Under the pieces are notes generated by a model. The model made no database searches. It had not been told where the DNA came from and was given only the letters and a program-made list of their open reading frames with translations. DNA of 64,000 nt from Candidatus Aphodovivens excrementavium (GTDB lineage Bacteria > Actinomycetota > Coriobacteriia > Coriobacteriales > Eggerthellaceae). The stretch is taken from positions 1 to 64,000 of the forward strand of contig DVKR01000028.1 in NCBI GenBank assembly GCA_018715935.1, in the 5' to 3' direction. The position numbers were made by a program, and so were the translations under genes. Positions 45,772 to 53,578 of this stretch are shown piece after piece (within the stretch, counting starts at the first letter, position 1; every line of letters begins with the position of its first letter).

Positions 45772-46116
45772 ATGAAAGACCTCAGCTGCCTGAAGCCCAC
45801 CATTAGGCTTTCGATCACCAACCCGGCATCCGAAAGCGGCTCGGTGTTTGGTAGGGGCATCGCCAACCTGTGCCTGGGCGTACGCGAAGCGGGCTCCCTC
45901 AATGCAGCCGCAAAGAGCATGGGAATGGCCTACAGCAAAGCGTGGCGCATCATCAAAGAAACCGAGGCGGCTCTTGACATTCAGCTGCTCAACCGAGACG
46001 GCGCCCATGGGAGCACCCTGACCGAAGAGGGCGACGCCTTGCTGGACTCGTATCTAAGCATCGATGCCCAAATGCAAAAAGAAGCTGAGAAGGCTTTCAA
46101 CAACCTCCTTTCTTAG
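45772..46116 (+). CDS. ModE-type winged-helix DNA-binding protein
   Basis: This 114-residue protein consists of a LysR-like N-terminal domain: GVREAGSLNAAAKSMGMAYSKAWRIIKETE (about 42-71) then a wing with LLNRDGAHGSTLTEEG. It lacks the molybdate-binding domain of full ModE, so it is a stand-alone regulator. AAGGAAATC precedes the ATG at 45772; an ATG seven codons earlier has no such site. It follows thrC by about 115 bp on the same strand. Ligand and targets are unknown. Confidence 0.88.
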   Translation: MKDLSCLKPTIRLSITNPASESGSVFGRGIANLCLGVREAGSLNAAAKSMGMAYSKAWRIIKETEAALDIQLLNRDGAHGSTLTEEGDALLDSYLSIDAQMQKEAEKAFNNLLS

Positions 46117-46151
46117 ATCTAATGCCTTGGTGCGGGCTTGCCAAGCAGCAA

Positions 46152-47000
46152 CTAGCACGCCAGCGCGGCACCCGCACCAACCCATAGCCAAAGACAGAAG
46201 TAGGGCGCAAGCGGCATAGCGTCGCGCCTGTCCATCTTCCCCAACGCGCATCCAACAAGCGCCACGAAGGCAGCGCAGGCAAAGCAGGCTGCGCACCCGA
46301 AAGGGGCGGCACGCCCCGACGCCACTGAAAGCGCAACCATGCAGCGAACGTCGCCGCCGCCTACCATGGGAGCCTGGCGGTTCGACCTCCCCCATTTGTT
46401 GACCATGCGGCAGCCTGCCATCAACGCCAAACCGAAGCATGCTCCCCACGCAAGAGATTCAAAGCCCTGCGAAATCCCCTGCGTCACTGCACCCGCAAGC
46501 CCAAGAAGCGCACACGTTTCTTTCGGTATCACACGCTCACCCAAATCGCATACCACTGCAACGAGCAGCGCCCCCCACATCGTCAGCCAAATCGCGCCCG
46601 CAACCAGCACGTAGAGGAGCTCTTCTGCGGCAAGCGCCGTGCGGCTGGGCAACCCGGCGCAGCTTATCGCCAAAACAACCCCCGCCATATACGCCGCGCC
46701 GCCGCCAAACGCGGTTGCGCACAGCGAAACTACGCCTGGCGACGCCGCATCGGGGAAACCGGCGTCTGGCACCGAGCCTCCCGCTGCCATCTGCCGCCTC
46801 GTCAAGGCAGACGACAATGCGGGCAGAACCGACGCTAACCTCACCTGCCCCGTAGCGCCAGCCTCGCCCGACCGACGCTGACGCTCGCGAACGCGAGAGA
46901 GCAGAAAGGCGCTCAACCGAGGTAATGCCGCCAGCGCCAAGCGCCTTGCGACGACAAAGGCGGCAGCACACGCCCCTGCAGTACAAAGCAGAACAAGCAT
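46152..47000 (-). CDS. tadV: Prepilin peptidase of the Tad locus (TadV/CpaA type, A24 family)
   Basis: This 282-residue membrane aspartic protease processes prepilins. The two catalytic Asp are in CDLGERVIPKE and GGGDV, the latter the GxGD motif. Several hydrophobic helices surround them, and there is no N-terminal methylase domain, as usual for Tad peptidases. The start at 47000 follows AGGAG by 10 bp; the longer open frame upstream is not supported. It is the last gene of the Tad operon and matches the processing motifs of the pilins encoded upstream. Confidence 0.9.
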   Translation of the reverse strand: MLVLLCTAGACAAAFVVARRLALAALPRLSAFLLSRVRERQRRSGEAGATGQVRLASVLPALSSALTRRQMAAGGSVPDAGFPDAASPGVVSLCATAFGGGAAYMAGVVLAISCAGLPSRTALAAEELLYVLVAGAIWLTMWGALLVAVVCDLGERVIPKETCALLGLAGAVTQGISQGFESLAWGACFGLALMAGCRMVNKWGRSNRQAPMVGGGDVRCMVALSVASGRAAPFGCAACFACAAFVALVGCALGKMDRRDAMPLAPYFCLWLWVGAGAALAC

Positions 47001-47035
47001 CGTTTTCACTCTCCTGCCGTCGTGCCGCAAACAGT

Positions 47036-47608
47036 CTAGCCGGTAGCCGACGTAGAGCGCCCCGCCACAATGGCGTTTCTTCTCGCACGACGCCTCAGAA
47101 CCGAACGCGACGCACGATGCGGGGGCAATTGCCTCTGTGCCGGCAATGCGCACGTTCCTTCATGAGCTAATCCTGCCGACTCCAACGCCACAACAAACCC
47201 TTCGTCGGTAACCACAACGCGGGGAACAAAACGGCTCGCGCCCCGTATTCGGTCGTCTTCGCCCGGTTGGCTCGGTGCCCCTGCGCCTTGACGCGTGGGG
47301 TACACGCCCTGAAACTCCACGCGCATCACCCACCCGTTCGAGTTTGGCAGCACGTCCTGCTTCGCGTCGAGCGGATAGGCGCGCGACAGTGGCGAAGGCG
47401 CCGAGGCGTCCTTTGGCGCGTGCTCTGCACGAGGCGCCACGGATTGTCGATCCTGCACAGCTTGGGCACGCGAGGCCTCATGTTCCTGACCTTTGCCCTC
47501 TTCGCACGCCGAAGCCAGCTCCTCTTTTCGTTCGAAGCGATGAAGACAGCCGTAGCACACTTCCGCATCATCGAATGCTTTTGCCTGGCAGATGGGGCAC
47601 GTTTTCAT
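47036..47608 (-). CDS. Zinc-ribbon protein in the Tad operon, function unknown
   Basis: In this 190-residue protein an N-terminal zinc ribbon (CPICQAKAFDDAEVCYGC, two CxxC pairs) is followed by a charged linker. A small beta-rich segment (WVMRVEFQGVYP, RFVPRVVVTDEGFVVAL) and an Arg-rich tail come next. It overlaps the upstream DUF192 gene by about 40 bp. Its place inside the pilus operon suggests a role in assembly or regulation, but no function is known to me. Confidence 0.7.
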   Translation of the reverse strand: MKTCPICQAKAFDDAEVCYGCLHRFERKEELASACEEGKGQEHEASRAQAVQDRQSVAPRAEHAPKDASAPSPLSRAYPLDAKQDVLPNSNGWVMRVEFQGVYPTRQGAGAPSQPGEDDRIRGASRFVPRVVVTDEGFVVALESAGLAHEGTCALPAQRQLPPHRASRSVLRRRARRNAIVAGRSTSATG

Positions 47609-48083
47609 AGTTGTTCCTCTCTTCCAATCGTTGCGGTCGGCCGTTTATCGAAAGCTGTAGACGCGAGCTGCCCGAAAGCATTACCCGATCTCCCGGAGCC
47701 ACCCACCTCGCCTGCCCCCGAGAAAAACGTTCGAGCACAAAAGACGCCTTTCCGTTTCTCAACCTACGGAAAGGACCCACCGCACGATGCGATTCCAACA
47801 CGACGCCCTCCCTGTCGATGAAGGCGATATCGATAGGCTCGCCCATGCCCATCGTATGAACGTCTTTACAGGGAGCCAACACCAGCACCCCCGAAAACCC
47901 CCGATGGGCGAAAAGCCCTTTTGCCCTCTGCCGCGCATTGAGGGCGAATCTGACCTGCGAAGCCCCAAGCGATGCGTTCTTCACGCGCAGCGCGTGCTTC
48001 CCTCTCAAACTGCCGCCCATGTGACCCCACCTGCCCTCTTCGCCCATGTGCCCCACCTGCTCCCTTCGCTCATGCGTCCTCAC
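47568..48083 (-). CDS. DUF192-family protein in the Tad operon
   Basis: This protein of up to 171 residues carries the DUF192 core (RAKGLFAHRGFSGVLVLAPCKDVHTMGMGEPIDIAFIDREG), a family of small beta-barrel proteins of unknown function often found near secretion genes. Three start codons are possible: GTG at 48083, ATG at 48047 and ATG at 48020. Each sits behind its own copy of a purine-rich ribosome-site repeat, so the true start is undecided. The shortest gives a 150-residue protein that begins close to the DUF192 core. Confidence 0.78.
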   Translation of the reverse strand: MRTHERREQVGHMGEEGRWGHMGGSLRGKHALRVKNASLGASQVRFALNARQRAKGLFAHRGFSGVLVLAPCKDVHTMGMGEPIDIAFIDREGVVLESHRAVGPFRRLRNGKASFVLERFSRGQARWVAPGDRVMLSGSSRLQLSINGRPQRLEERNNYENVPHLPGKSIR

Positions 48084-48094
48084 CTGCTCCCTTC
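48015..48094 (-). repeat. Threefold 26-27-bp tandem repeat containing ribosome site and start codon
   Basis: Units at 48015-48041, 48042-48067 and 48068-48094 are nearly identical. On the minus strand each reads GAAGGGAGCAGGTGGGG, or close to it, then an ATG. The array covers the start region of the DUF192 gene and the stop of the preceding gene. Confidence 0.85.
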
Positions 48095-48613
48095 ATTTTG
48101 CGTGCTTACGGGGCAATAGATCACAATCGAGGTTTCCTCCCCCACTTGCACGCAGTTCACGAACAGCCACGTAAAGGCTCCCTCGTCTTTCACGAACGAC
48201 CCGCAGTCAGACCGTCCGCTATCGACCGCGCGCCACGACCGCTCCTGCAGGTCGCCAGCGAGCGCAGAGAACGCCTCGGTCGCTAGGCCTTGCTCCACAA
48301 ACCCCACGACCGACCCTTCTGCACCCACCCGCACAGACGAGCGCGACCCCAGACTTACCACTTCCTCTTGGAACCCTTCCAGCAAACGCCCCTCGTACCC
48401 CCTGCTGTCTGTCGAGTTTTCGGCGCCTTCTTGGGTAGAATCGGGCTGCGGGGCTGCCGTAGCAAACACCTCCTGCATATCGTCCAGATGACGAGATGCC
48501 GCAAGCACTCCATCAATGCCGCAACAGACAACCGCCCCTGCAACAACAACGGCAAGCGCCTTGATTGCGCGGCGTCGCAAGATGCCTGCGTTGCCGTGTT
48601 TCTTTCCGCTCAT
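48080..48613 (-). CDS. Membrane-anchored protein of the Tad operon, function unknown
   Basis: This 177-residue protein has a basic N terminus and one hydrophobic segment (ALAVVVAGAVVCCGIDGVLAA, about 19-39), either an anchor or a signal peptide. The extracytoplasmic part of about 130 residues contains two Cys (DCGSF, VNCVQ) that could pair. It overlaps the TadE-like gene upstream by 4 bp and the DUF192 gene downstream by 4 bp. It probably belongs to the pilus assembly. No family was recognised. Confidence 0.72.
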   Translation of the reverse strand: MSGKKHGNAGILRRRAIKALAVVVAGAVVCCGIDGVLAASRHLDDMQEVFATAAPQPDSTQEGAENSTDSRGYEGRLLEGFQEEVVSLGSRSSVRVGAEGSVVGFVEQGLATEAFSALAGDLQERSWRAVDSGRSDCGSFVKDEGAFTWLFVNCVQVGEETSIVIYCPVSTQNEGSR

Positions 48614-49059
48614 ATCACCACCCCTGGCTTATACCGGTCGACGGTCAGCGAGGCGGTATGGGAGAGCTTCGGGAGCGCCACCCCAAAAAACTCCGACCGC
48701 ATCCCCAAGCCAAACAACGTGGGAGCGAACTCCAAAGTCGCATCAAAGCGCAGCATGCCGCCCGACACCGTTCGCACCGCCACCGAAACGGAAAGGTTTT
48801 CTTTGTCGAACTCCTCTTGGAGCTGGCTTTCGATGAGGCTTTTTGCCTGCTGGGCGTCTTGTCCGTAGGAAGGAGACGCCGCGTGAACGCGCACAGCCTG
48901 GGGGACCATGCGATCAAACGATGCGCACTCCGATAAAAACAGCGTCGCATTCATGACAATGAACGCCACCGCCAGCAAAACGGGAAACACGACAACAAGC
49001 TCGATGGTCGCTTGGCCCGCCTCACCATACAGACGCCTGCTCGCCCTTGTCACTCCCAT
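48610..49059 (-). CDS. tadE: TadE-like minor pilin
   Basis: This is a 149-residue pseudopilin. The processing motif is EAGQATIELVVVFPVLLAVAF, with predicted cleavage after Gly15 and the conserved Glu at +5, followed by the hydrophobic helix. The remaining 100 residues form the exposed domain. It overlaps the TadG-like gene upstream by 10 bp. Confidence 0.85.
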   Translation of the reverse strand: MGVTRASRRLYGEAGQATIELVVVFPVLLAVAFIVMNATLFLSECASFDRMVPQAVRVHAASPSYGQDAQQAKSLIESQLQEEFDKENLSVSVAVRTVSGGMLRFDATLEFAPTLFGLGMRSEFFGVALPKLSHTASLTVDRYKPGVVI

Positions 49060-51206
49060 GCCCTCACCCCCACTATCGACGCGTGAAGATCGCGTAAGGC
49101 ATTCGCCGCGCCTTCAACCCAATCCTGAGCACCTTGAGCAAGGGAAGCGGGAAGCGCAATTCGGATAGTGAAAGACGGGCCACCTTCGAAAAGCTCAATT
49201 TCAGCTAGCTCCATACCGTCAGCCAGACCCTCGACGCGCGTTAGCAAGCCCGTCTCCGCTGCACCGACAAGAGACGAAAAGATGCTGGTACTGTCGGATG
49301 GATGAGCTATTGCCTCCTGCTTAACCGCAACCAATTTGGCGCCGAAGCCGGAGGTGTCTTTTCCGGCAACATGAGCAGAGTTCACCACTATGGGCTTCAG
49401 CGCATCGAGCTTTGCTGGCTCAAGCCCAACCGATTTCACTGCGCTGCCAAATGAGCTCGAGGCCCACGTTCCCAACCCGCTCGCGCTTGCGAACGGAAGC
49501 GCGTCTGTCGCGTGCGACAGAGCCTCGTCTAGCGCAGACTGGCCGCTTGCATAGGCTTTAAGCAAACCCGCCCAGCAGTCGAGCACGATGCCCAATGGCC
49601 CGGAAACCACCGGAACATCCAGCCCATCGAGAATTGACGAGATCACGTCGCCTTGTTGATCGGCCTCGTCGGCTAACAGGGTTGCCGACGAAAGCGCGAC
49701 CCGCGCACCAAGCGCTCCAGAAGACGACACGAATGCGTTTGAGAAGCCGGCAGAGGAAGGCATCTCCTCCAGGCAAACCGCCAAAACAACCACGCCGAAC
49801 CGACCCGGAGGCTGCGCGTCGATGCGCACGTCGGCAGAAAGCCCCACCAGCTCGGCACATTGGTCAAGCAGCGCTCCTGCCTCGTCCTTCACCTGCCGAG
49901 CAATGGGAGCCAGCTCCTCCATTGCCTGCTGGTAGCGCTCCGCAGCGTCGGCTACCGCAGCGTAGTGATACTCAAACCCGTTTTCTATCGAGCTTGAAGC
50001 AGCTGCCACTTTTCCCAAACTTGCAGCAGACAACTCGCACTGGGGGCAGACGGGATAGTCTCCTTGTTCCATCTGCTGGATGGAACCGTACGAAACCTGC
50101 CCCACCATGCCCGGACATCCGCTCCATGCGTGCATGACGGCCTTGTCGCCCTCAACGGAAACCGGATACGCCTGTTCGGTGTAGAGGCTCGTGTCGCGCA
50201 TCTCGTCGGTGTTGCGCGGAAGGTCCGGGAAATACGCCTCGAACGAGTCGTCTTGCTCGTGAACGTACCCGGCGTCGAGCTCTTGCGCAGCATACTGGTA
50301 GAACCGCTTGCGCAAAACCGAGCGCGCTTCCTCCTCCACCGAATCGTTCAGGGGATGCTCCTGCGCGAGGCGCGCGCTATAGTAGTTGCGCGCTCGTTCA
50401 AGCGCAACGGAAAACGACCATGCGTCAACGCTGTGATAGGCAGGGTTGTTTGACCCCTGCACCCCCGCCAACGTAGAGGCTCTCTCATACATGCAATATC
50501 CCGGAGCCGCTCCGCAATCACGCATGAACGCCTCTTCCTTTATTTTGGAAGATTCTGCAGCCAGCTCTTCGGCGCGCTCACCCGCCTGTTGAATCTTGTC
50601 GGCGCTCGAGTCGACATCGCTCAAAAACTCTTCCGTGCCCTCTACGGATTCGAAATCGGCATCTTCTCCCGTTGAAGGGCACAAAAGAGCCAATGCCAAA
50701 TACGATGCTCCCTCCTGTCCGTTCGCCTGCGCCACCGAGGCAGCATTTACCGCAGACAGAAACGGCAGCGCCTTCTGGAGAAGCGCCAGACCCTCAGAGG
50801 CTTTGTCAGAAAACGCATCGCGTGCATCCAAGATGCTTTTTCCGGCATCTATCAGCGGCTTTGAGGCGAATGCGGTAGCCGGCGTGCACAGCGCAGCAAT
50901 GCCGAGCCCCGTAGCCGTAAGCCCTGTGAGCGACATCGTGAGCACCACCGCGTCGCATACGCGAACAAGCGTCATGTATTCGGCGACCTCGTTTTCCGCC
51001 GCTAGCGCCGCCGCGTCTGCCACGTCTTGCACCTGAGCCGCCACGGAGTTTATCCGCTGTATCTGCGCAGCAGAAAACAACAGCGAAAGGGCAATGAGAA
51101 GAGCCAGCACCGCGCCGATGGTCGTAAAGCCGTATTCGTCGCGGAAAGCGCTGTCAGCAGAGCGTCTCGCACGTTGCGACTTGCTTAAGAAACGACGCGA
51201 TCTCAT
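49050..51206 (-). CDS. TadG-like protein of the Tad pilus
   Basis: This 718-residue protein has an N-terminal hydrophobic segment (TIGAVLALLIALSLLFSAA) followed by QVQDVADAAALAAENEVAEYM, the pattern of TadG-type proteins. A very long extracytoplasmic domain follows, including a CxxC pair (YPVCPQCELS) near residue 395. A second hydrophobic stretch (LVRVCDAVVLTMSLTGLTATGLGIAAL) follows the first. Unlike the other pilins it lacks Glu at +5. The ATG at 51206 overlaps the stop of tadE by 4 bp, so the longer open frame is rejected. It may anchor the pilus or contact the wall. Confidence 0.78.
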   Translation of the reverse strand: MRSRRFLSKSQRARRSADSAFRDEYGFTTIGAVLALLIALSLLFSAAQIQRINSVAAQVQDVADAAALAAENEVAEYMTLVRVCDAVVLTMSLTGLTATGLGIAALCTPATAFASKPLIDAGKSILDARDAFSDKASEGLALLQKALPFLSAVNAASVAQANGQEGASYLALALLCPSTGEDADFESVEGTEEFLSDVDSSADKIQQAGERAEELAAESSKIKEEAFMRDCGAAPGYCMYERASTLAGVQGSNNPAYHSVDAWSFSVALERARNYYSARLAQEHPLNDSVEEEARSVLRKRFYQYAAQELDAGYVHEQDDSFEAYFPDLPRNTDEMRDTSLYTEQAYPVSVEGDKAVMHAWSGCPGMVGQVSYGSIQQMEQGDYPVCPQCELSAASLGKVAAASSSIENGFEYHYAAVADAAERYQQAMEELAPIARQVKDEAGALLDQCAELVGLSADVRIDAQPPGRFGVVVLAVCLEEMPSSAGFSNAFVSSSGALGARVALSSATLLADEADQQGDVISSILDGLDVPVVSGPLGIVLDCWAGLLKAYASGQSALDEALSHATDALPFASASGLGTWASSSFGSAVKSVGLEPAKLDALKPIVVNSAHVAGKDTSGFGAKLVAVKQEAIAHPSDSTSIFSSLVGAAETGLLTRVEGLADGMELAEIELFEGGPSFTIRIALPASLAQGAQDWVEGAANALRDLHASIVGVRAWE

Positions 51207-51781
51207 TCCAACCACGCCCCAACCAGATCCTCGGGAGACCGTCCGGCAAGCGCTTCCGTTGCCCAATCCGGTTGAATCGGCGCCGAAGCGCTTACCTCCA
51301 CCACAAGGTTCCCGTTTTCGTTTACCAGGTTCAGCAAAGCTGCCGCAGCGTCGAGAAGGGGAAGGGGACGCAGCTCGTTGCGGATGCTCACTTCCACCGT
51401 TTGCGCGCGTTCGTCTCCCGAGCAGGCAATATCCCAGCTGCAGCCCAAAGCGCCGTCGTGAACATGAAAGCAGTCCTGCTGAGGAACCGAGCCAAGCCTG
51501 TGGCGAACATATGCCTCCACCGCCGCATCCATAGACCCCAAAGTGCTTGTTTTAGTTGCTAGAAGCCTACACCCCTCGGCAGCGGCGGCTTGCATGACCA
51601 TACGATCGTAGAGCACGATGCCAGGCTGCAAGATAAGCAGAAGGCACAGCAAAAGGACTGGCAGCGCGAAAGCCGCCTCAACCGTACCTTGCCCTCGTTC
51701 GCTTTCGTCAGAACAGCAGGACGTCGGCGATGGCTCCGGCGGCCGCAAGCTGAACATGATGCGATGCAGAAATGAGCGCAT
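51203..51781 (-). CDS. tadE: TadE-like minor pilin
   Basis: This 192-residue pseudopilin has the processing site SERGQGTVEAAFALPVLLL, cleaved after Gly with Glu at +5. The hydrophobic helix is LPVLLLCLLLILQPGIVL. The exposed region has three Cys (EGCRLL, QDCFH and GCSWDIACSG). The ATG at 51781 is preferred over a TTG 8 codons earlier because GGAAGGAC precedes it. It overlaps the next pilin gene by 74 bp, an unusually long overlap. Confidence 0.83.
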   Translation of the reverse strand: MRSFLHRIMFSLRPPEPSPTSCCSDESERGQGTVEAAFALPVLLLCLLLILQPGIVLYDRMVMQAAAAEGCRLLATKTSTLGSMDAAVEAYVRHRLGSVPQQDCFHVHDGALGCSWDIACSGDERAQTVEVSIRNELRPLPLLDAAAALLNLVNENGNLVVEVSASAPIQPDWATEALAGRSPEDLVGAWLE

Positions 51782-51932
51782 GTTCGACCACTTGTCCTTC
51801 CCCAAACATCCTCCACAAGGCGGAAAACCCTATTACTACCGCAAGAAAAGCAAAGGTGATGAGGGCAAACTCCAGCGTCCCTTGCCCTTGCTCGTCAGAA
51901 GCGCGCGAGAATCTACAGGCTGTTGATTCCAT
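51708..51932 (-). CDS. Small TadE-like pilin
   Basis: This 74-residue protein carries the processing motif EQGQGTLEFALITFAFLAVVIGF (Gly cleavage, Glu at +5, Phe at +6). Only about 35 residues follow the helix, so it resembles a second minor Flp or short TadE. It overlaps the end of the long Flp gene by 20 bp and the next tadE by 74 bp. Confidence 0.78.
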   Translation of the reverse strand: MESTACRFSRASDEQGQGTLEFALITFAFLAVVIGFSALWRMFGEGQVVEHALISASHHVQLAAAGAIADVLLF

Positions 51933-52506
51933 CGGAAATCGCCGTCCAAAGCTCTTGGAGGCGCGGGCGAAACAAGGTGATTGCCAATATGGCAATCACA
52001 ACCAGCACTCCCACCAAGATGGCGTACTCCGTTGTGCCTTGGCCGCTTTCGCCCAAAGAGTTTCGGCGCGTGAGGAACGCAGGGGCGTTGTGACGGCGGG
52101 CGGAAAGCGACCTGGAGGCATCGCGATTTGCGGCAGGCTGACTGGCGGCATTGCGACGCGCGGAAAGCATACGTGTCGCATCGTGGCGCGTCTGCCCTAC
52201 GACCGAGCGCACGAGTTCCCGCTCTCGCGCAAGCATGTGCCGTCCACGGCATGCTCCTGCGTTCAGCGCCGCTGTAACTGCGTTTGCGCCTGCGAGGAGC
52301 TTCTCAGTAATCTTCGTACCCAAGCGGAGCTTCGCCGCAACCTTTGTCGTACCCGAGCGGAACTTCGCCGCTAGCGAGGCTTTTGCTTTCGTTTCGCTAC
52401 GCATAACCGTTTCGTTGCGCACGACAGACCCACTAGCAGGGCATACCGCGATTTGGCAATCGCGCTCGGCGTCGGCTTTATCGCCATGGACAACGTTGGT
52501 TTTCAT
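51913..52506 (-). CDS. flp: Flp-type pilin with an exceptionally long N-terminal region
   Basis: This is a 197-residue protein. The C-terminal 42 residues are a full Flp pilin: cleavage after Gly155 (ESG/QGTTEY) gives Gln1, Glu5, Tyr6 and a hydrophobic helix (AILVGVLVVIAILAITLF). The first 155 residues are strongly basic and Ala/Arg-rich, with repeated SARRN/SARRH units, three Cys, and no membrane segment. Ordinary Flp leaders are about 10-25 residues. AAGGAG 7 bp before the ATG at 52506 supports the long form, and internal Met codons lack ribosome sites. This is probably the major pilin, since no other Flp is seen. Confidence 0.8.
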   Translation of the reverse strand: MKTNVVHGDKADAERDCQIAVCPASGSVVRNETVMRSETKAKASLAAKFRSGTTKVAAKLRLGTKITEKLLAGANAVTAALNAGACRGRHMLARERELVRSVVGQTRHDATRMLSARRNAASQPAANRDASRSLSARRHNAPAFLTRRNSLGESGQGTTEYAILVGVLVVIAILAITLFRPRLQELWTAISDGINSL

Positions 52507-52582
52507 ATTGTGCTCCTTCCCCTTAAGGTTTCCTTCGCGTGCTTCAAATGCAGAAGTGCAGCGTCTGTTTCGCATTGACGCG

Positions 52583-53578
52583 TTAGCTGTTCATCAGTTC
52601 AAGCAGGACAGGCCCAAGCACCATGATGAGCATTGCCGGCAAGATAAGCGCACCGGTAGGAACCATCATCTTTACCGGCGCCTTTGCAACCCGCTCCTCA
52701 ACCTGCGCACGTCGGCGCGCACGCGCCTCCGCCGCGGCAGACTCAAGGTCGGGCGCCAATGCCGACCCGAATCGCAAGGAGCGGATGATGCGTTCGATCG
52801 TGCGTTCCAGCTGATCCGACCGATACGATTTCACAAGTTCGCGTAGAGCCTCTTCCCTTGTGCGCAAACCAAGCGACCAGCTTTTCTGTGCAGACGAGCA
52901 CGCTTGCGCGAACGACGAGGGAAAATGCGCGCTGTAGAGCTGCAGGCTGCGGTCGAATGACAGGCCGCTTCTCAAGCCCAACGCCACTACCTCAAGCATT
53001 TCCGGGAGACTTTTTTCTAGCTCGATCGCGCGTTTCCGCTCGAAACGGCGCAGCGCCCCTTCGGGAGCAAGCCACCCTCCCAGCAAGCCCAAACACGCAA
53101 TCACAAGCCCCAGCTCAGGGGAAATCGCCGCCCCGAGCAAACCACCTGCAACCCCTAATCCACCCGAAAGTTTCCGCTGGGCAGCGCCGATGCATCGCGG
53201 ATCCAATTGCCCGGCAAAACCCGCCCGCCGGATAAGATCATGCAGCGAGGCACTCTTTTTCCCGGAGGACACGAGACTTCGCTGTTCGCAAGCGAAGGAG
53301 TCATGAAAACGCTGGTCGTTGTTTCGTTGGTCGATGATCGGCTGATCGTGCGACCGCATTCCCGACTGCTCTTGAAGACGCCACGCAAACGCAAGGATGC
53401 GTCCTTCGACGCCCTCCCTGCCAAAGGGGGCGCGTCCTTCGGAAAACCCCCGCATGCGCGTGACTTTTCGCTGGGCCTCTGCCCGTAGGCCAACAAAATG
53501 CGCCGCCCCCAACACTCCGGCGCAAAACGCGGAGCAGCAAGCGCCTATCGCGAGAAGCAAAGCTGCGGCCCCACTCAT
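52583..53578 (-). CDS. tadC: Tad pilus inner-membrane platform protein TadC
   Basis: This 331-residue protein of the GspF/T2SS-F family has membrane helices near the N terminus (AAALLLAIGACCSAFCAGVLG), in the middle (VAGGLLGAAISPELGLVIACLGLLGGWL) and at the C terminus (MVPTGALILPAMLIMVLGPVLLEL). The conserved cytoplasmic stretch ELEKSLPEMLEVVALGLRSGLSFDRSL is the F-domain signature. It pairs with TadB, whose stop overlaps this start. A 110-residue linker after the first helix is variable. Confidence 0.9.
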   Translation of the reverse strand: MSGAAALLLAIGACCSAFCAGVLGAAHFVGLRAEAQRKVTRMRGFSEGRAPFGREGVEGRILAFAWRLQEQSGMRSHDQPIIDQRNNDQRFHDSFACEQRSLVSSGKKSASLHDLIRRAGFAGQLDPRCIGAAQRKLSGGLGVAGGLLGAAISPELGLVIACLGLLGGWLAPEGALRRFERKRAIELEKSLPEMLEVVALGLRSGLSFDRSLQLYSAHFPSSFAQACSSAQKSWSLGLRTREEALRELVKSYRSDQLERTIERIIRSLRFGSALAPDLESAAAEARARRRAQVEERVAKAPVKMMVPTGALILPAMLIMVLGPVLLELMNS

